Source: Nymphaea colorata (taxonomy: Eukaryota > Streptophyta > Magnoliopsida > Nymphaeales > Nymphaeaceae). From it: a stretch of 64,000 bases of DNA. The translations under genes were made by a program, and so were the position numbers. Location: NCBI RefSeq assembly GCF_008831285.2, contig NC_045147.1, positions 13,060,854 to 13,124,853 of the forward strand. Reading direction: 5' to 3'. The notes below the pieces were generated by a model. It was given only the letters and a program-made list of their open reading frames with translations. It did not search any database and was not told the origin of the DNA. This document shows positions 29,210 to 39,299 of the stretch, in pieces; position 1 is the stretch's first letter; each line of letters begins with the position of its first letter.

Positions 29210-30050
29210 CTTGCTGTCTTCAACCCTTTTATGTTATTTTTCTTTCCTCATACATCAATACTTCTTTTTTAATAAGGATCGTGTCATACGAAGGGCGCAT
29301 CAGCTGGGAAGAAGATACCTTGACCATCTTCTCCTTCCATCTCTCGGAGTCTTCAATCTGTGTCGATATCAGAGACTCTCCGGAAGAGGGAGAGGGGCGA
29401 GTGAAGGATCAAATGTATGCGCTAGGGAGAAGGAAAGAGATGGTGATGGTGGTCGTGTTTTTTTCTTGTCGTTGCCTACAATGGCGGATTGGGCGGCGCG
29501 TCGAGTGGCTAATTTTGGGATGGCGTGAGGCGATCAAAATAAATGGTATATTTTGGCTATTTTATTATAAAATCTCGGGATTATTATTTTAAAGAACCGA
29601 AGAGAAGAAGGCGGACTGCGGAGGGCGAGAGAGAGAGAGAGAGAGAGAGGAATCATTATTGTCGCTAGCGACCAACAACCTAGTAGACTAACGGTCAGAC
29701 ACCCGTCTCCAATCTTCTCCTTCCTCCAGGTGACCCCGCTTACCGAGCCATCAATCCCTCGGGCTTGGCTTCCTCTCTCTCTCTTTATATATATATATAT
29801 ATATATATTACAGATCCTAAGAGTTAAGCTAGATATTCTAAGGAGGAGGAAGCCAGCCTCTTAAGTTTGAGAGCAGCAGCCACCGAGCAAGAAGAACGAC
29901 CGGGGACGATGCAAAGCAGCTCAACTGAACCCTTCCTTCGGAGCCGATTGCGGACTAGCAATCACTTCCACTTGGGCTCCCGACCATTCCAGCCACATCT
30001 AGAAGCTATTGAAATGCCGAGAGACTGGCGGCCGTACAAAGCTGTTGTTA
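29210..30050. other. Intergenic stretch
   Basis: It contains a (GA)n tract at about 29622-29650 and a CT tract running into (TA)n at about 29774-29808. The reading frames on the plus strand (29167-29592) lack motifs and are not called. Confidence 0.55.
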
Positions 30051-30142
30051 TGATAGAATATTAAAAAACAGACTTCAAATCAAAGACGAATACAATATTT
30101 GACATTGTTCAGTTCTTGTTGGAGGCCTACACCCACCAAGGT

Positions 30143-30205
<63 letters not shown>
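30051..30205 (-). mobile_element. LTR-end remnant of a copia-type element
   Basis: TGATAGAATAT followed by a block ending GTTCAGTTCTTGTT matches the sequence starting at 30905. It continues into GGCCTACACCCACCAAGG and a long (CT)n tract (30148-30204), an arrangement typical of plant copia LTRs read in reverse. Preceding bases resemble a decayed primer-binding site. The outer boundary is not defined. Confidence 0.5.
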
Positions 30206-30207
<2 letters not shown>

Positions 30208-30689
30208 TCTTTGTTATCTAGCTATCCTTGTTGCATTTCTTTGCAAAAGATACACTTCATGTTTTAAGGCATCCAATCCAGTTAGCATCAGTATGCTTGG
30301 GGCGAACGAGGCGATCACCCCTCACTAGACCCTCTATTTCCGCAATTACCAGAGCTGCGCCAATGCCTAGTAAGGAAACATCATGAAAGTGAATCTCAAA
30401 GCACTCTTATGAGGATGTTTGCTATCTAATTCTCATGACACCATGAATAGGATCACGATGTCATATATATTCCTGGCTTCCCAAGATCGTGCTCATAACA
30501 AACATGTCCATGAGAGGGACCCTGTTTGAGGAGAGCAGGACGAAATAATCTGAAGCATCAGTTCCACGAGGCACACGAAAAGAACCTGTGTGCATCCTAT
30601 GCGTCTATTGATTATGTTGATTCATTGTTAGCAAACTCCTTAATTAAGGATTCATCTGGTAAAAGGAATAGTTTGTAATTGCTTTATTA

Positions 30690-30802
30690 ATCTGCTCCAA
30701 AAATTAAAACATATTTGTAGAACACTTTTTAAAGTGTTCCATGAATCTTGCCTCAATCATTGAGCCATATTCATGGAACTGTTCTGTTTACCAAACGGGC
30801 CC
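30690..30802. mobile_element. MITE-like repeat ending in a GGGCCC/CAAACG terminus
   Basis: It contains AACACTTTTTAAAGTGTTCC and CATATTCATGGAA and ends CCAAACGGGCCC. A closely similar core occurs at 40256-40345, and related ones at 35177-35350 and 57196-57350. Ends of the TTTGGCA/CAAACG type are common on plant MITEs. Boundaries are approximate. Confidence 0.4.
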
Positions 30803-30892
30803 TAATGATGATTGTTAACAAGAAAGAAACTTGCAAACAACAAAGGTGGCAATGAAAAGTCCTATGTGGTGACTGCAATCGTTGGAGTGCTA

Positions 30893-31190
30893 GCTTTGAT
30901 ACCGTGATAGAATATGAAAGAAATATAATGTTTACAACATGGTTCAGTTCTTGTTAGAGAGGTATTATCAGACCCATAATCGTGACAAAGTTGGCAATCA
31001 GTATTGTTTTTATACTCTGCAGATTGTTTGCCAGCGTGTTTCGATTACCATTGGAAGCATTGCCTCTGGGGTTGGCTCTATACATAGCTGTAGTGTTTCT
31101 TGTGGAGAACTCAATCAAGACTCCTTTTGTCTGCTCAATTCCTTTAGCCAGAAGGTTACGTCAAAGATATAATTCAAATTTTATTTGCAT
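30893..31190 (-). mobile_element. Copia-type LTR remnant with primer-binding-site-like motif
   Basis: GCTTTGATACC at 30893-30903 is one base from the complement of the initiator-Met primer-binding site TGGTATCAGAGC used by most plant copia and TRIM elements. It is followed directly by the TG of TGATAGAATAT, the expected LTR edge for a minus-oriented element. The LTR resembles the sequence at 30051. No pol domain is nearby, so it may be a TRIM or a truncated element. Confidence 0.5.
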
Positions 31191-31901
31191 TTTTAATCAC
31201 CAAATCACGTAAACAATTGATTTTTATGCCATTGATTTTTCTTTTTATACATTAAAACGGGATGACTCGAAATTAATTAGCTTTTTACTAAAGACAAACT
31301 ATGTAGAGTAATGTGTTGTAGATGACTGCTCACTTGATCTCGAGCAGGGCACAGTGCGTACATTAGGACTTTGCATACAAAATTCAATTAATCACTGTTT
31401 CCATCTCTCTTATAAGATGGGCATTTTTTGTTCATATAAAACTAGTTGTAACAGCCGAATCGTAAGCGAGAGAGAGACAAAAAAAAAACAACCAATACAA
31501 ACAATTAATAATTTTGTTTCAGTATGTACATAGAAATTTCATTCATTATAAAAGATGAAACCGCTCACGTTGTTGATCTTTATCACCCTATAAAATAAGG
31601 TCTGCACTATATAAAAAAAGAACGTATCCTTTCGTAACACACATCTTTAAAATTTATTTCACTCCATGATGTGTAGTTATATATGTATATTGTACACCTG
31701 AAATCTTTTGTTGTAAACCTGGTTTCATGAATGAGTTTGAAAACTCCAAAACTATATGATCGAACCGAATTGCAACAGTCTTCTAGATGTATGACATTTT
31801 ATTAAACACTTTGTTTAATATAGCCTTAGATTTGCTTGCCCTTTAAATTTCCGCAACTTTTTCAATCGTATAGTTTGAATGTTTCAAACATCCAGTTGGA
31901 T

Positions 31902-31950
<49 letters not shown>

Positions 31951-31955
31951 TGAAG

Positions 31956-31984
31956 CTTGATCTTAGCCAAAAGGCTGAGAAAGG
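31956..31984 (-). ncRNA. U2 snRNA 5'-end fragment (pseudogene)
   Basis: On the minus strand 29 bases match the beginning of U2 small nuclear RNA (CCTTTCTC.GCC, then TTTTGGCTAAGATCAAG) with a single mismatch (A for G). This covers stem-loop I and its 3' side. The match ends abruptly in (TA)n on one side and non-U2 sequence on the other. The branch-point-recognition region and Sm site are missing, and I see no plant snRNA upstream element (GTCCCACATCG). It is a fragment, not a functional gene. Confidence 0.75.
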
Positions 31985-31999
31985 CGTTGATAACTGACG

Positions 32000-33360
32000 G
32001 TTGATATAAAGATCTCTCTCAGGCCAGCCTAGCAAATCACATGGTAATTGTCACCATGGCACGTTGTCTCTGTGAACAGCTGGAGAAAGGGCCCAGCTGG
32101 TTGGCATGGAGCCCCAGAATCAATGGGAGGCTGCATGCTTCCTCTACTTTGTCGCGCCTTTGCCCAAGCTATCCGCCATTGCCCAACTCGCCGTGCGCTT
32201 CCAGAGCCTCACAAACCGCCGCCCCCACTCCCTCTTCGTCTTCAGCTACTCTTTAACACTTAACAGGCGTGGCTCATGGCTGTGCACCCTGCCCCGCTCT
32301 GCCCCGCCCTCTCCTGAATCGGCCCCCTCACTTTTCACGTACAGCAACAGTCGCCTGCGCATCGTGTAAAGATTTTGTGGCATGAAACCAGACTTTTCTG
32401 TCTACAGCAGTCTTTATTGATGATCAAAAACGTAGATATAGGTTTCTAGGACCGCAATTTGGAATAACTATCCTTTGTGGATCGGATGTTTTGATTGAAC
32501 TGATAAAAAAAAAATCGAATATAAGTAAAAATGTAACAGTCAATTAAGAAGAGATCGAATAGATGGGGCTTTAAGAAATGGCGTTCGGTTGGATTCGGAT
32601 TTAGATTCGAATATGTATAAATATCTGATTGGATTCAAATCGGATTTAGCTTTAAATAAATATTTCAGATCTAATGCTCTTACATTTAGAAAATTGAGGT
32701 TCAGTTTGAAATTCAGATTTTGATATGAATGTAAAAATCTCGATTCGGATCAGAAACAAATTGTCAAATCAGATTTCAGATTCCGAATCGGACATGACTT
32801 TTCTTTGTTTGTATTCGAATCTGAATTCAAACTTGAAATTTCGAAAAATGGTTGTGGTTAAAGGTATATCCAATTCAAATCTAATATGTTGATATCCGAT
32901 AAATCTCTACCCTTATTGCAAAAAAAAAAAAAAAGTTACTTAGAGATCAAAATGGGATCAAGCAAGGATGCACATACAAAACACACACTTTTATAAAGTT
33001 ATTTCTGCCAATCCATTATAAGTAGTTAGACTAAGAAGGAAAAATGATTCTACCATCTGATGATAGCATGCACACTGGGATCTGATTCACCCAAAATTTC
33101 AGATGTCCATGACCTCGCCAAAATCTTATTGTTGCGAAGCAGGACTTATATTGAACTTGAAAGGATTTAGAGCCTCAGTAATTGTTGAAATCCATTGATA
33201 TGCTGCTTATTGAGAAAGCAGTGGGCCAACCTACAAAGAATATTGAGTCTTCCCTCCCTGCAATTAGTCCAAGTGAACTAAAAGCTAGGATCCACCATTT
33301 TTTGTGAAATCTCATTCTCGTTTCTTCTTTTTACAAAATTTGTAAATGTCAAGCAAGCTT
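32000..33360. other. Intergenic stretch, partly GATTCGGATTT-type degenerate repeat
   Basis: 32041-32370 is GC-richer, with overlapping frames in several phases but no motif; I do not call a gene. 32580-32910 consists of many degenerate copies of phrases such as GGATTCGGATTTAGATTCG. This low-complexity repeat type is also seen near 21290-21480 and 62250-62780. Confidence 0.55.
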
Positions 33361-33369
33361 GTCCCTAGA

Positions 33370-33745
33370 ACCATAGTCATAAATAATGTCTCGGAGTTTT
33401 AAACAGCAAGTTTTTTCTCAGGTATACTATACTGAGCCTGACAAAACGAGAAAAATACGGTAAATTTTAAAAAAATTTAAAAACTAAAAGTGGAGAAAAA
33501 TAAAATAAGTGATAAACTAATAACACAAACATCAAAATATAAATAGATTTGCAACAAATAAAAAATAAATAAACAAAAACTGTTTGATATTAAAAACTCT
33601 GAAAAACTTGAAAAACACGTTAAAAACATGTTTTTTTGTTTTTAACTTTTTTTTCAAAAAATGCTTTTTGATTTTTAAATGGCTAGTTAATTTATCAAGT
33701 TTGTTTTGTGTTTTTTTCAAAAAAAAAAGCGTTTAGTTTTAACCA
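33370..33745. mobile_element. MITE, ACCATAGTCA family, long form with lost right end
   Basis: It begins ACCATAGTCATAAATAATG and follows the 45863-46249 element along its length: CGGAGTTTTAAA, then AACACAAACATCAAAA, TAGATTTGCAA, AACTGTTTGA, and a pyrimidine-rich CATGTTTTTTTG block. The right inverted terminus found in the other copy is not recognisable. Non-coding apart from a lysine-rich chance frame on the minus strand. Confidence 0.75.
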
Positions 33746-35176
33746 CATTCATAAGCTTAACCACATTCAATGTGCATGCCATAAGATACGAATTTTGATT
33801 TTGTGATCTCATACGTTATTAAATGTCATCAAGCGTATAGATCATAGAAATTTAATTTGAAGCCCACGAGATCCTGATCTTTGGTGCAGATAGCGCCGCT
33901 TGGGACTTCAACATTGAGAGTTGGTGATTGCTACCAGTCGTGAAATTAAAATTAAAAAATTGAATCAGATGGGTCATGCTGCCAATTCAATGAATCGGCC
34001 CAAGTAAGTATTAGCATAGGTTTATCAGTTGAATATATATATATATATATATAAGTAAAAAAAATCAAGATCATAACCACAATGAACATTATATAACATT
34101 GTATGAGCTGATAACTGGAATTGGGTTGCCACCAATTCGGGGGGCTGATTTTTACAAACAAGATTGACAGCATCTGATCATATGATCGCTCAATAACTTC
34201 TCCGCTTTTCTTTCCACATGAACACCGAAAGCAGCCTTATGTTTTTAACTTCCGGATAAAGGCTGCTCCATGGGTTGGCAACTAACCGATAAAGGTCCCA
34301 TGTTAAAACCCTTCATTTTAGAACAAGTTTCGGCTACTTTCAATTGCCTGGCAAGTACTAGAAAAAAGTAAATTGTTTACTTGATCAAGTCCTTTAAACA
34401 CGAGATCAGTCAAAGGACAAAGCCACGCTATTTTACAACTGGCAGCAAAATGATCGTCTGGGCTAGAAAGTTAAAAAAGTGAAGCCTGTTTTAGAATTAT
34501 TGTGGCCAAGGGGTGGGCCCTTAAAAGGAAGTTTCTCCCAGCTAGAAAAATCTCCTCTCTGCATAGTGGAGTTGGTTCATCGTGAATTTGATTCCGGTGG
34601 CTATTACTCATTCGAAATGCAAACTACGACAATGTCAATGCAGAGTTGAAGGAAGTAACCGTAAGTTCACCCAAGTCTTAAAGCAACCTTGAACTTCGAA
34701 AATAGGAAGAAAAAAACTTCAACACCGCAACTCACATAAGATTATGGAAGTCTGGAATTCATTTTTGATTTAGTGGCATATAAAGAAAGCATGGGTCACA
34801 TGCAGTTTTTTTTTTTTTTAAGGCTATTTGACTAGAATAACATTGTGTGTATGAAACATGCATTCTTAAAATATATTATCATATAAAAGAACACAATATT
34901 TCTAGACATGTTAGACATAAATACACTTTCTTCTCCTAACAAGATGGTGTTCTTGAAATATGTGTGCTTAAAAAATAGTGTTTGCTCCTTGTTGAAAATA
35001 TTATTGAGCCTCTCAATAAAATTTTTCTGCTTCAATCAACAGGAGATAGTATGTAGATAGTATGTTGTACTCACTATAAATCTATGTTGGCAACTTGGAT
35101 TAGCACTCAACAAGTTTCTTTAAACTAGTAAAATCGGTTTCTAGCATGCATGGTTTCAGTGTCAAGCAGGCACTTA

Positions 35177-35350
35177 AAGAGTCATTTGGCAGTTGAAATA
35201 CTTTGTAAATAATTCATAAATTCAGTTCAAAGATTGAGACATATTCATTAAACAATAGAAATAAGTATCCATGAATCATGAATCTGCATATTCTTTGAAG
35301 CAAATTCATGCAACACTCACATGTTATTCTATTTTTCAAACGACGCCCAT
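35177..35350. mobile_element. MITE-like repeat with GTCATTTGGCA / CAAACGACGCC ends
   Basis: The ends form an imperfect inverted repeat (GAGTCATTTGGCAG against GGCGTCGTTTGAAAA on the minus strand). The core, with ATTCATAAATT, AAGATTGAGACATATTCAT and CATGAATC, resembles cores at 30690, 40256 and 57196. Non-coding. Confidence 0.5.
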
Positions 35351-35397
35351 AAACACATTCGTGGTTTTCATTATTAAAGTTTTAATTCTGATGTAGA

Positions 35398-35593
35398 CAG
35401 GGGCAGAAGAAAGGGGGGCACGGCAGGGACCTTGGCTATCTCTCATATTTTAAAAACTTTAAAAATGTATATGTAAACCTAAAAAGTTTTAGTTTAATAT
35501 ATATATAAAATTTGAAAATTTCTATTTCAACCTCTAAAATGTTGAAACTATAGTTTGACCCCTACGACAAAAAAATTCCTAGCTCTGCCCCTG
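35398..35593 (+). mobile_element. hAT-like MITE, best-preserved copy, with target duplication
   Basis: Perfect 10-bp terminal inverted repeats, CAGGGGCAGA and TCTGCCCCTG, bound a 196-bp AT-rich core. Flanking 8-mers gatgtaga (35390-35397) and catgtaga (35594-35601) match at 7 of 8 positions, as expected for the 8-bp duplication of hAT transposases. CAGGGGC termini are typical of the Tip100 group. Related copies lie near 4360, 39131 and 57784. Confidence 0.85.
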
Positions 35594-35999
35594 CATGTAG
35601 AAGTGCTTCTACGGATTGACTCATATAATGAAAGTGTCCATTGTGAAGATGTATGCCACATTAATTAGCGAAGCAATAGGCAGCTTGTGTGCTCATCACC
35701 TCTTTCTTTCAACCATAAATTATGCATAGATTGAGGTTTATAATCCTACTGGTGGCTCGCGAGAGTTACTTTTCATTACTAAAAAGATCAAATTACTATA
35801 CAAATGGAACATTAGAGTGCGTTAGCTTAAACTTTCGGCAGCATGTGGCTTTAAGAAAAGAAAACATTACTGGAGGGCCCGTGTTTATGTCATCTACATG
35901 CTTCTTGTTTGGAATTAAAAACTGCAATATAAACTCTACTTCACATATGAGACATCTTCATTAAACAATAAACCCCAATAAGGGAGAATCCCAAAGTCA

Positions 36000-37040
36000 T
36001 TTCCCCTAAGGCTGGATATCGAATCGTACCGCCAGCAGGTACCGAGTACCCGGCCCGACTTGGGCCCGAAAAAAAGGCATCGGGCTGGCCCGATAATTTA
36101 TCAGGCTGGCCCGATTGGGCCCAATAAGTCTGATAACTTCTCCTCTTACAATACAAAAGTTAAAGTCATTGCCATAGTTGGCAAACTAGGCGATCCTACT
36201 CACGAATAGACCAAGCCGGATTGAGATCGTTCAGTTGTTAGGTCACGGGTACGACCCAAGCAATCCACACTAAGACTCAACTGACTCAGTAATTGGCTAA
36301 TTTGGTTCGGAATCGGCTGGCTCATATAACATGAGTTTTGGCTATATAAAACTAAATTAATGACAAAAATCAGTTAATTGTTTTTAAAAAAATCAGTATG
36401 AAAAAAACCAAAAAAAAAGGAAAATGATGAATTGGTTGGTTATATAAATATATACACACTTTTATTATGGAAATTGAACCCCTTGATACACGTTGCCTTT
36501 TCGATGACCTCCAAGATCAAAATGAATAATGTGTTAGGAAAAACAGAAAAAAAAAAGGCAAGCTCTTTTGTGGAATTAAAATAAACAAATTGATATTTAA
36601 AAGCCTTCCTACGAGCAGAAGGCACGCAGTAGCCGTACCGATATGAGCACGGGAATATGAAGGCTGTGGGCCCCACTAGTTCTCCGGCACATGCACCCAC
36701 TGCCCTTCACGTGGCCAACCCTCTGCTCCTGGCTTTTCCATTAGCTCCTCCGTTTTCTGCGGAAATTTCAAAAAGGCGATCTCATGAAGCGAATTTCCCA
36801 AATGCTACTCATTTTGTCATAACACAACCACGTTTTGGCGCCTCTTTTCTAATTCGTGAATACGCCTTCTGGGATTCTAATTCCCTTCGTTTTCATTTTT
36901 TTTTGTTTTCTCCTTGTCATTGAGCCACCTGAACTAGATGTTGAGCCCATATATGAAACACTTACAACGCAAAATCAGCATTCTTCGTCATGAGAAAACA
37001 TTTCAAACGTTCAAGCCTTGGGGGTTCTTAGTTGTAAGCC
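36000..37040. other. Intergenic stretch
   Basis: Repeated GGGCC/GGCCC-rich phrases near 36040-36125 (CCGACTTGGGCCCG, GGCTGGCCCGA) recall the low-complexity blocks near 14640-15070. No supported gene. The plus-strand frame at 36657-36923 lacks motifs. Confidence 0.5.
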
Positions 37041-37065
37041 ATTTTATTGGAAACCCGTTTGAGCA

Positions 37066-37343
37066 TTATATGTTAGAGTGAAGACAACACTAAATAAATA
37101 ATATAGTTAACAAATTTTCAATTGATTATGAGGCACTGATCTAGATCTCTTGAGACTATCTGATATAACTGGACTCAAAAGTTTCAATACTTAATTTACA
37201 TTATATGTTTATATGTTAGAGTGAAGACAACACTAAATAAATAATATAGTTAACAAATTTTCAATTGATTATGAGGCACTGATCTACATCTCTTGAGACT
37301 ATCTCATATAACTGGACTCAAAAGTTTCAATACTTAATTTAAG
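37066..37343. repeat. Tandem duplication, 143-bp period, of a hAT-like MITE core
   Basis: Two copies (about 37066-37205 and 37209-37343) are nearly identical, for example in TGTTAGAGTGAAGACAACAC and CAATTGATTATGAGGCACTG. Sequence just after the second copy (GAAAGAGCGGG, GGAGCGTATGCCCCAGG) resembles the right end of the nested MITE at 24175-24368, so the duplication lies inside a related element. Confidence 0.85.
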
Positions 37344-37842
37344 TTTGAAAGAGCGGGTTTTATGGAGCGTATGCCCCAGGAAGACTTCATCAACTTATGC
37401 CCCTTAAGGAGTTAATTAAAGTTTCAAAGAGAAGACTTCAAATTAGGTGTTTGGGTGTGCTTGTGTATGGGTTAGCCTATATATGTAGATAGAGAAATTG
37501 GTAAAAACCGGACCCTTTGATTTTGATTTTGATTTTGATTTTTAAAGTGTTTTCTTTTTTGCAATCTAAAAGAATAGGTTTATGAATAACATATACTAAA
37601 TTGAGCATTTGTTGGACTTTAATGGGTGTTTATATAATAAGATAAAATGAACAGCCTCCATGGCATGATGATAAAAAAAAATCAACTTTTCTTAGTAAAA
37701 CAACTTGAATCAAAGCATGTTTTACATCAAAATTGTCTTCATAAATATATTAATATGTTTATATTGCATTTAAAATAGTTTTTGAACAAAAAAATCAAAG
37801 GGCTTGGTTTTTATCTCTGACCTAAATTGTGGTTTTTGACAT

Positions 37843-37843
<1 letters not shown>

Positions 37844-37904
<61 letters not shown>
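37844..37904. repeat. (TA)n microsatellite
   Basis: About 30 uninterrupted TA units. Confidence 0.95.
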
Positions 37905-37905
<1 letters not shown>

Positions 37906-38699
37906 CCAACAACAACATACCTTTATGCCTTGTGGTTTAGGGGTTAAGTTGACGTAAGATACATTTTTGAACTCAAACTCGGTTGCCACTTTTGCCATTC
38001 TTAATAATTTAAAAAAAAAATCTCCATCAAAATCATTATATAAGTTTAAGATGTTGGCACGGCATGAGAAAACGCGTTTTTCATAGCTAATTCAAAATGT
38101 GTCTTCTACTAAATAAAATATAATCAATACGTCTCACGATTTAAGATAATTAAAAGTCGCTTTGTGGTATGAATTAATTGTTGCATGAACCAGAAACTAG
38201 GCGCATGCGCATCTACAAGTGACAATATTTTCTAAACATTCTTGTGAGTTACATTAAGTCGAGCCAACATGATCTTTCGAACATTTTTAGCACTTTGGCG
38301 TTCGTATGATTTGGTGCTCTGAAGAAACAAGTGGGATCATAATAAAGACATGAATAACAAGATTTCATGATATTTTTAACCATTTAAGCCAAGTTTAATA
38401 AAGACCGAAAGGGGACAAAAGATTATTTTGTTATCATCTTTGTAGTAGCATTTGAATGTTCTTTCTAGTTGATGTTGTTTGGGGAAATAATTAAATTTGA
38501 ATTCCCATCTCATTCATAAAAATCGTCCGTGGAATTCTATATTTAAGAGCATGGAACCTCGAAAAAAAAAATCCAACCAGTTACGTTCCTAGCTGCATGT
38601 CCTGGTGGAGCATTTCCTTATAAAACTCAATCTGGAGAAGCTATGATACAAATTCCGTGTGAGCCTTTGCATGTTCTAAAACGCAATTAGTATTACTCA

Positions 38700-39060
38700 A
38701 ACCTTAGTTCCAAAGAGTTTGGTGTAGTTGGTCATACCAGTAACTGAAAGTTAATTGTTAGTTCAATTCTCATAATAATCCGAAGCATACAATTTTTAAT
38801 AGTTCAACTCTCGCCCTCTCTCAGTCTCATGAAATCTACAGAATGCCGCTACTTTGAAACTCTAGGGGCTTAACATAGCTAGTCAGGCTGATGAGTTGAC
38901 CTGGTTACGATTCCCATGTAACATACTCTCTTGAACTGCACCAGTGACGTGTGTGATACTCTACTTAATAGGGTGCATCATTCGTTGTGTGATACTCTAC
39001 TTAATAGGAGGGTGCAGCATTCGTGCCGAAGTCCTGAAGCAATTCTAAACTTTAGAGGTA
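38700..39060 (+). repeat. SINE-like fragments and a 41-bp tandem duplication
   Basis: Near 38876 the plus strand reads TAGCTAGTCAGGCTGATGAG and then GGTTACGATTCCC, spaced like the A and B boxes of a tRNA-type promoter. A weaker copy lies near 38718. From about 38950 the phrase TGTGATACTCTACTTAATAG occurs twice, about 40 bp apart. The SINE reading is an inference. Confidence 0.3.
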
Positions 39061-39130
39061 AGGGGATGAATTATTTTCATATATTTAATTATCTCACCAA
39101 ATATTAATTGATACGTGAGATCTGAATGCC

Positions 39131-39297
39131 ACCCTGCCCCCCTCAGTCCAAGACTGGGCTTTGACCCCCATAAAAAAAGATAAAAAAAAAATTACATCTA
39201 ATTTTTTAAAAAAATCATTTATTTTATATAAATTTTTTTCAAAAAAATAATATTTTGGTCTTGTCAAAATTTTGAAAAATTGTTAACTCTGTCCCTG
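39131..39297 (+). mobile_element. Degenerate hAT-like MITE, family member 3
   Basis: It begins near CCCTGCCCCCCTCAG and ends AACTCTGTCCCTGG, with an AT-rich core (ATCATTTATTTTATATAAA) like that of the 4360 and 57784 copies. The termini are mutated and no target duplication is visible. Confidence 0.5.
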
Positions 39298-39299
39298 GT

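Noticed and set aside
32041-32369. Possible gene in the GC-richer block at 32.0-32.4 kb
   Set aside because: Three overlapping frames of similar length, no motif, no splice partner and no conserved start.
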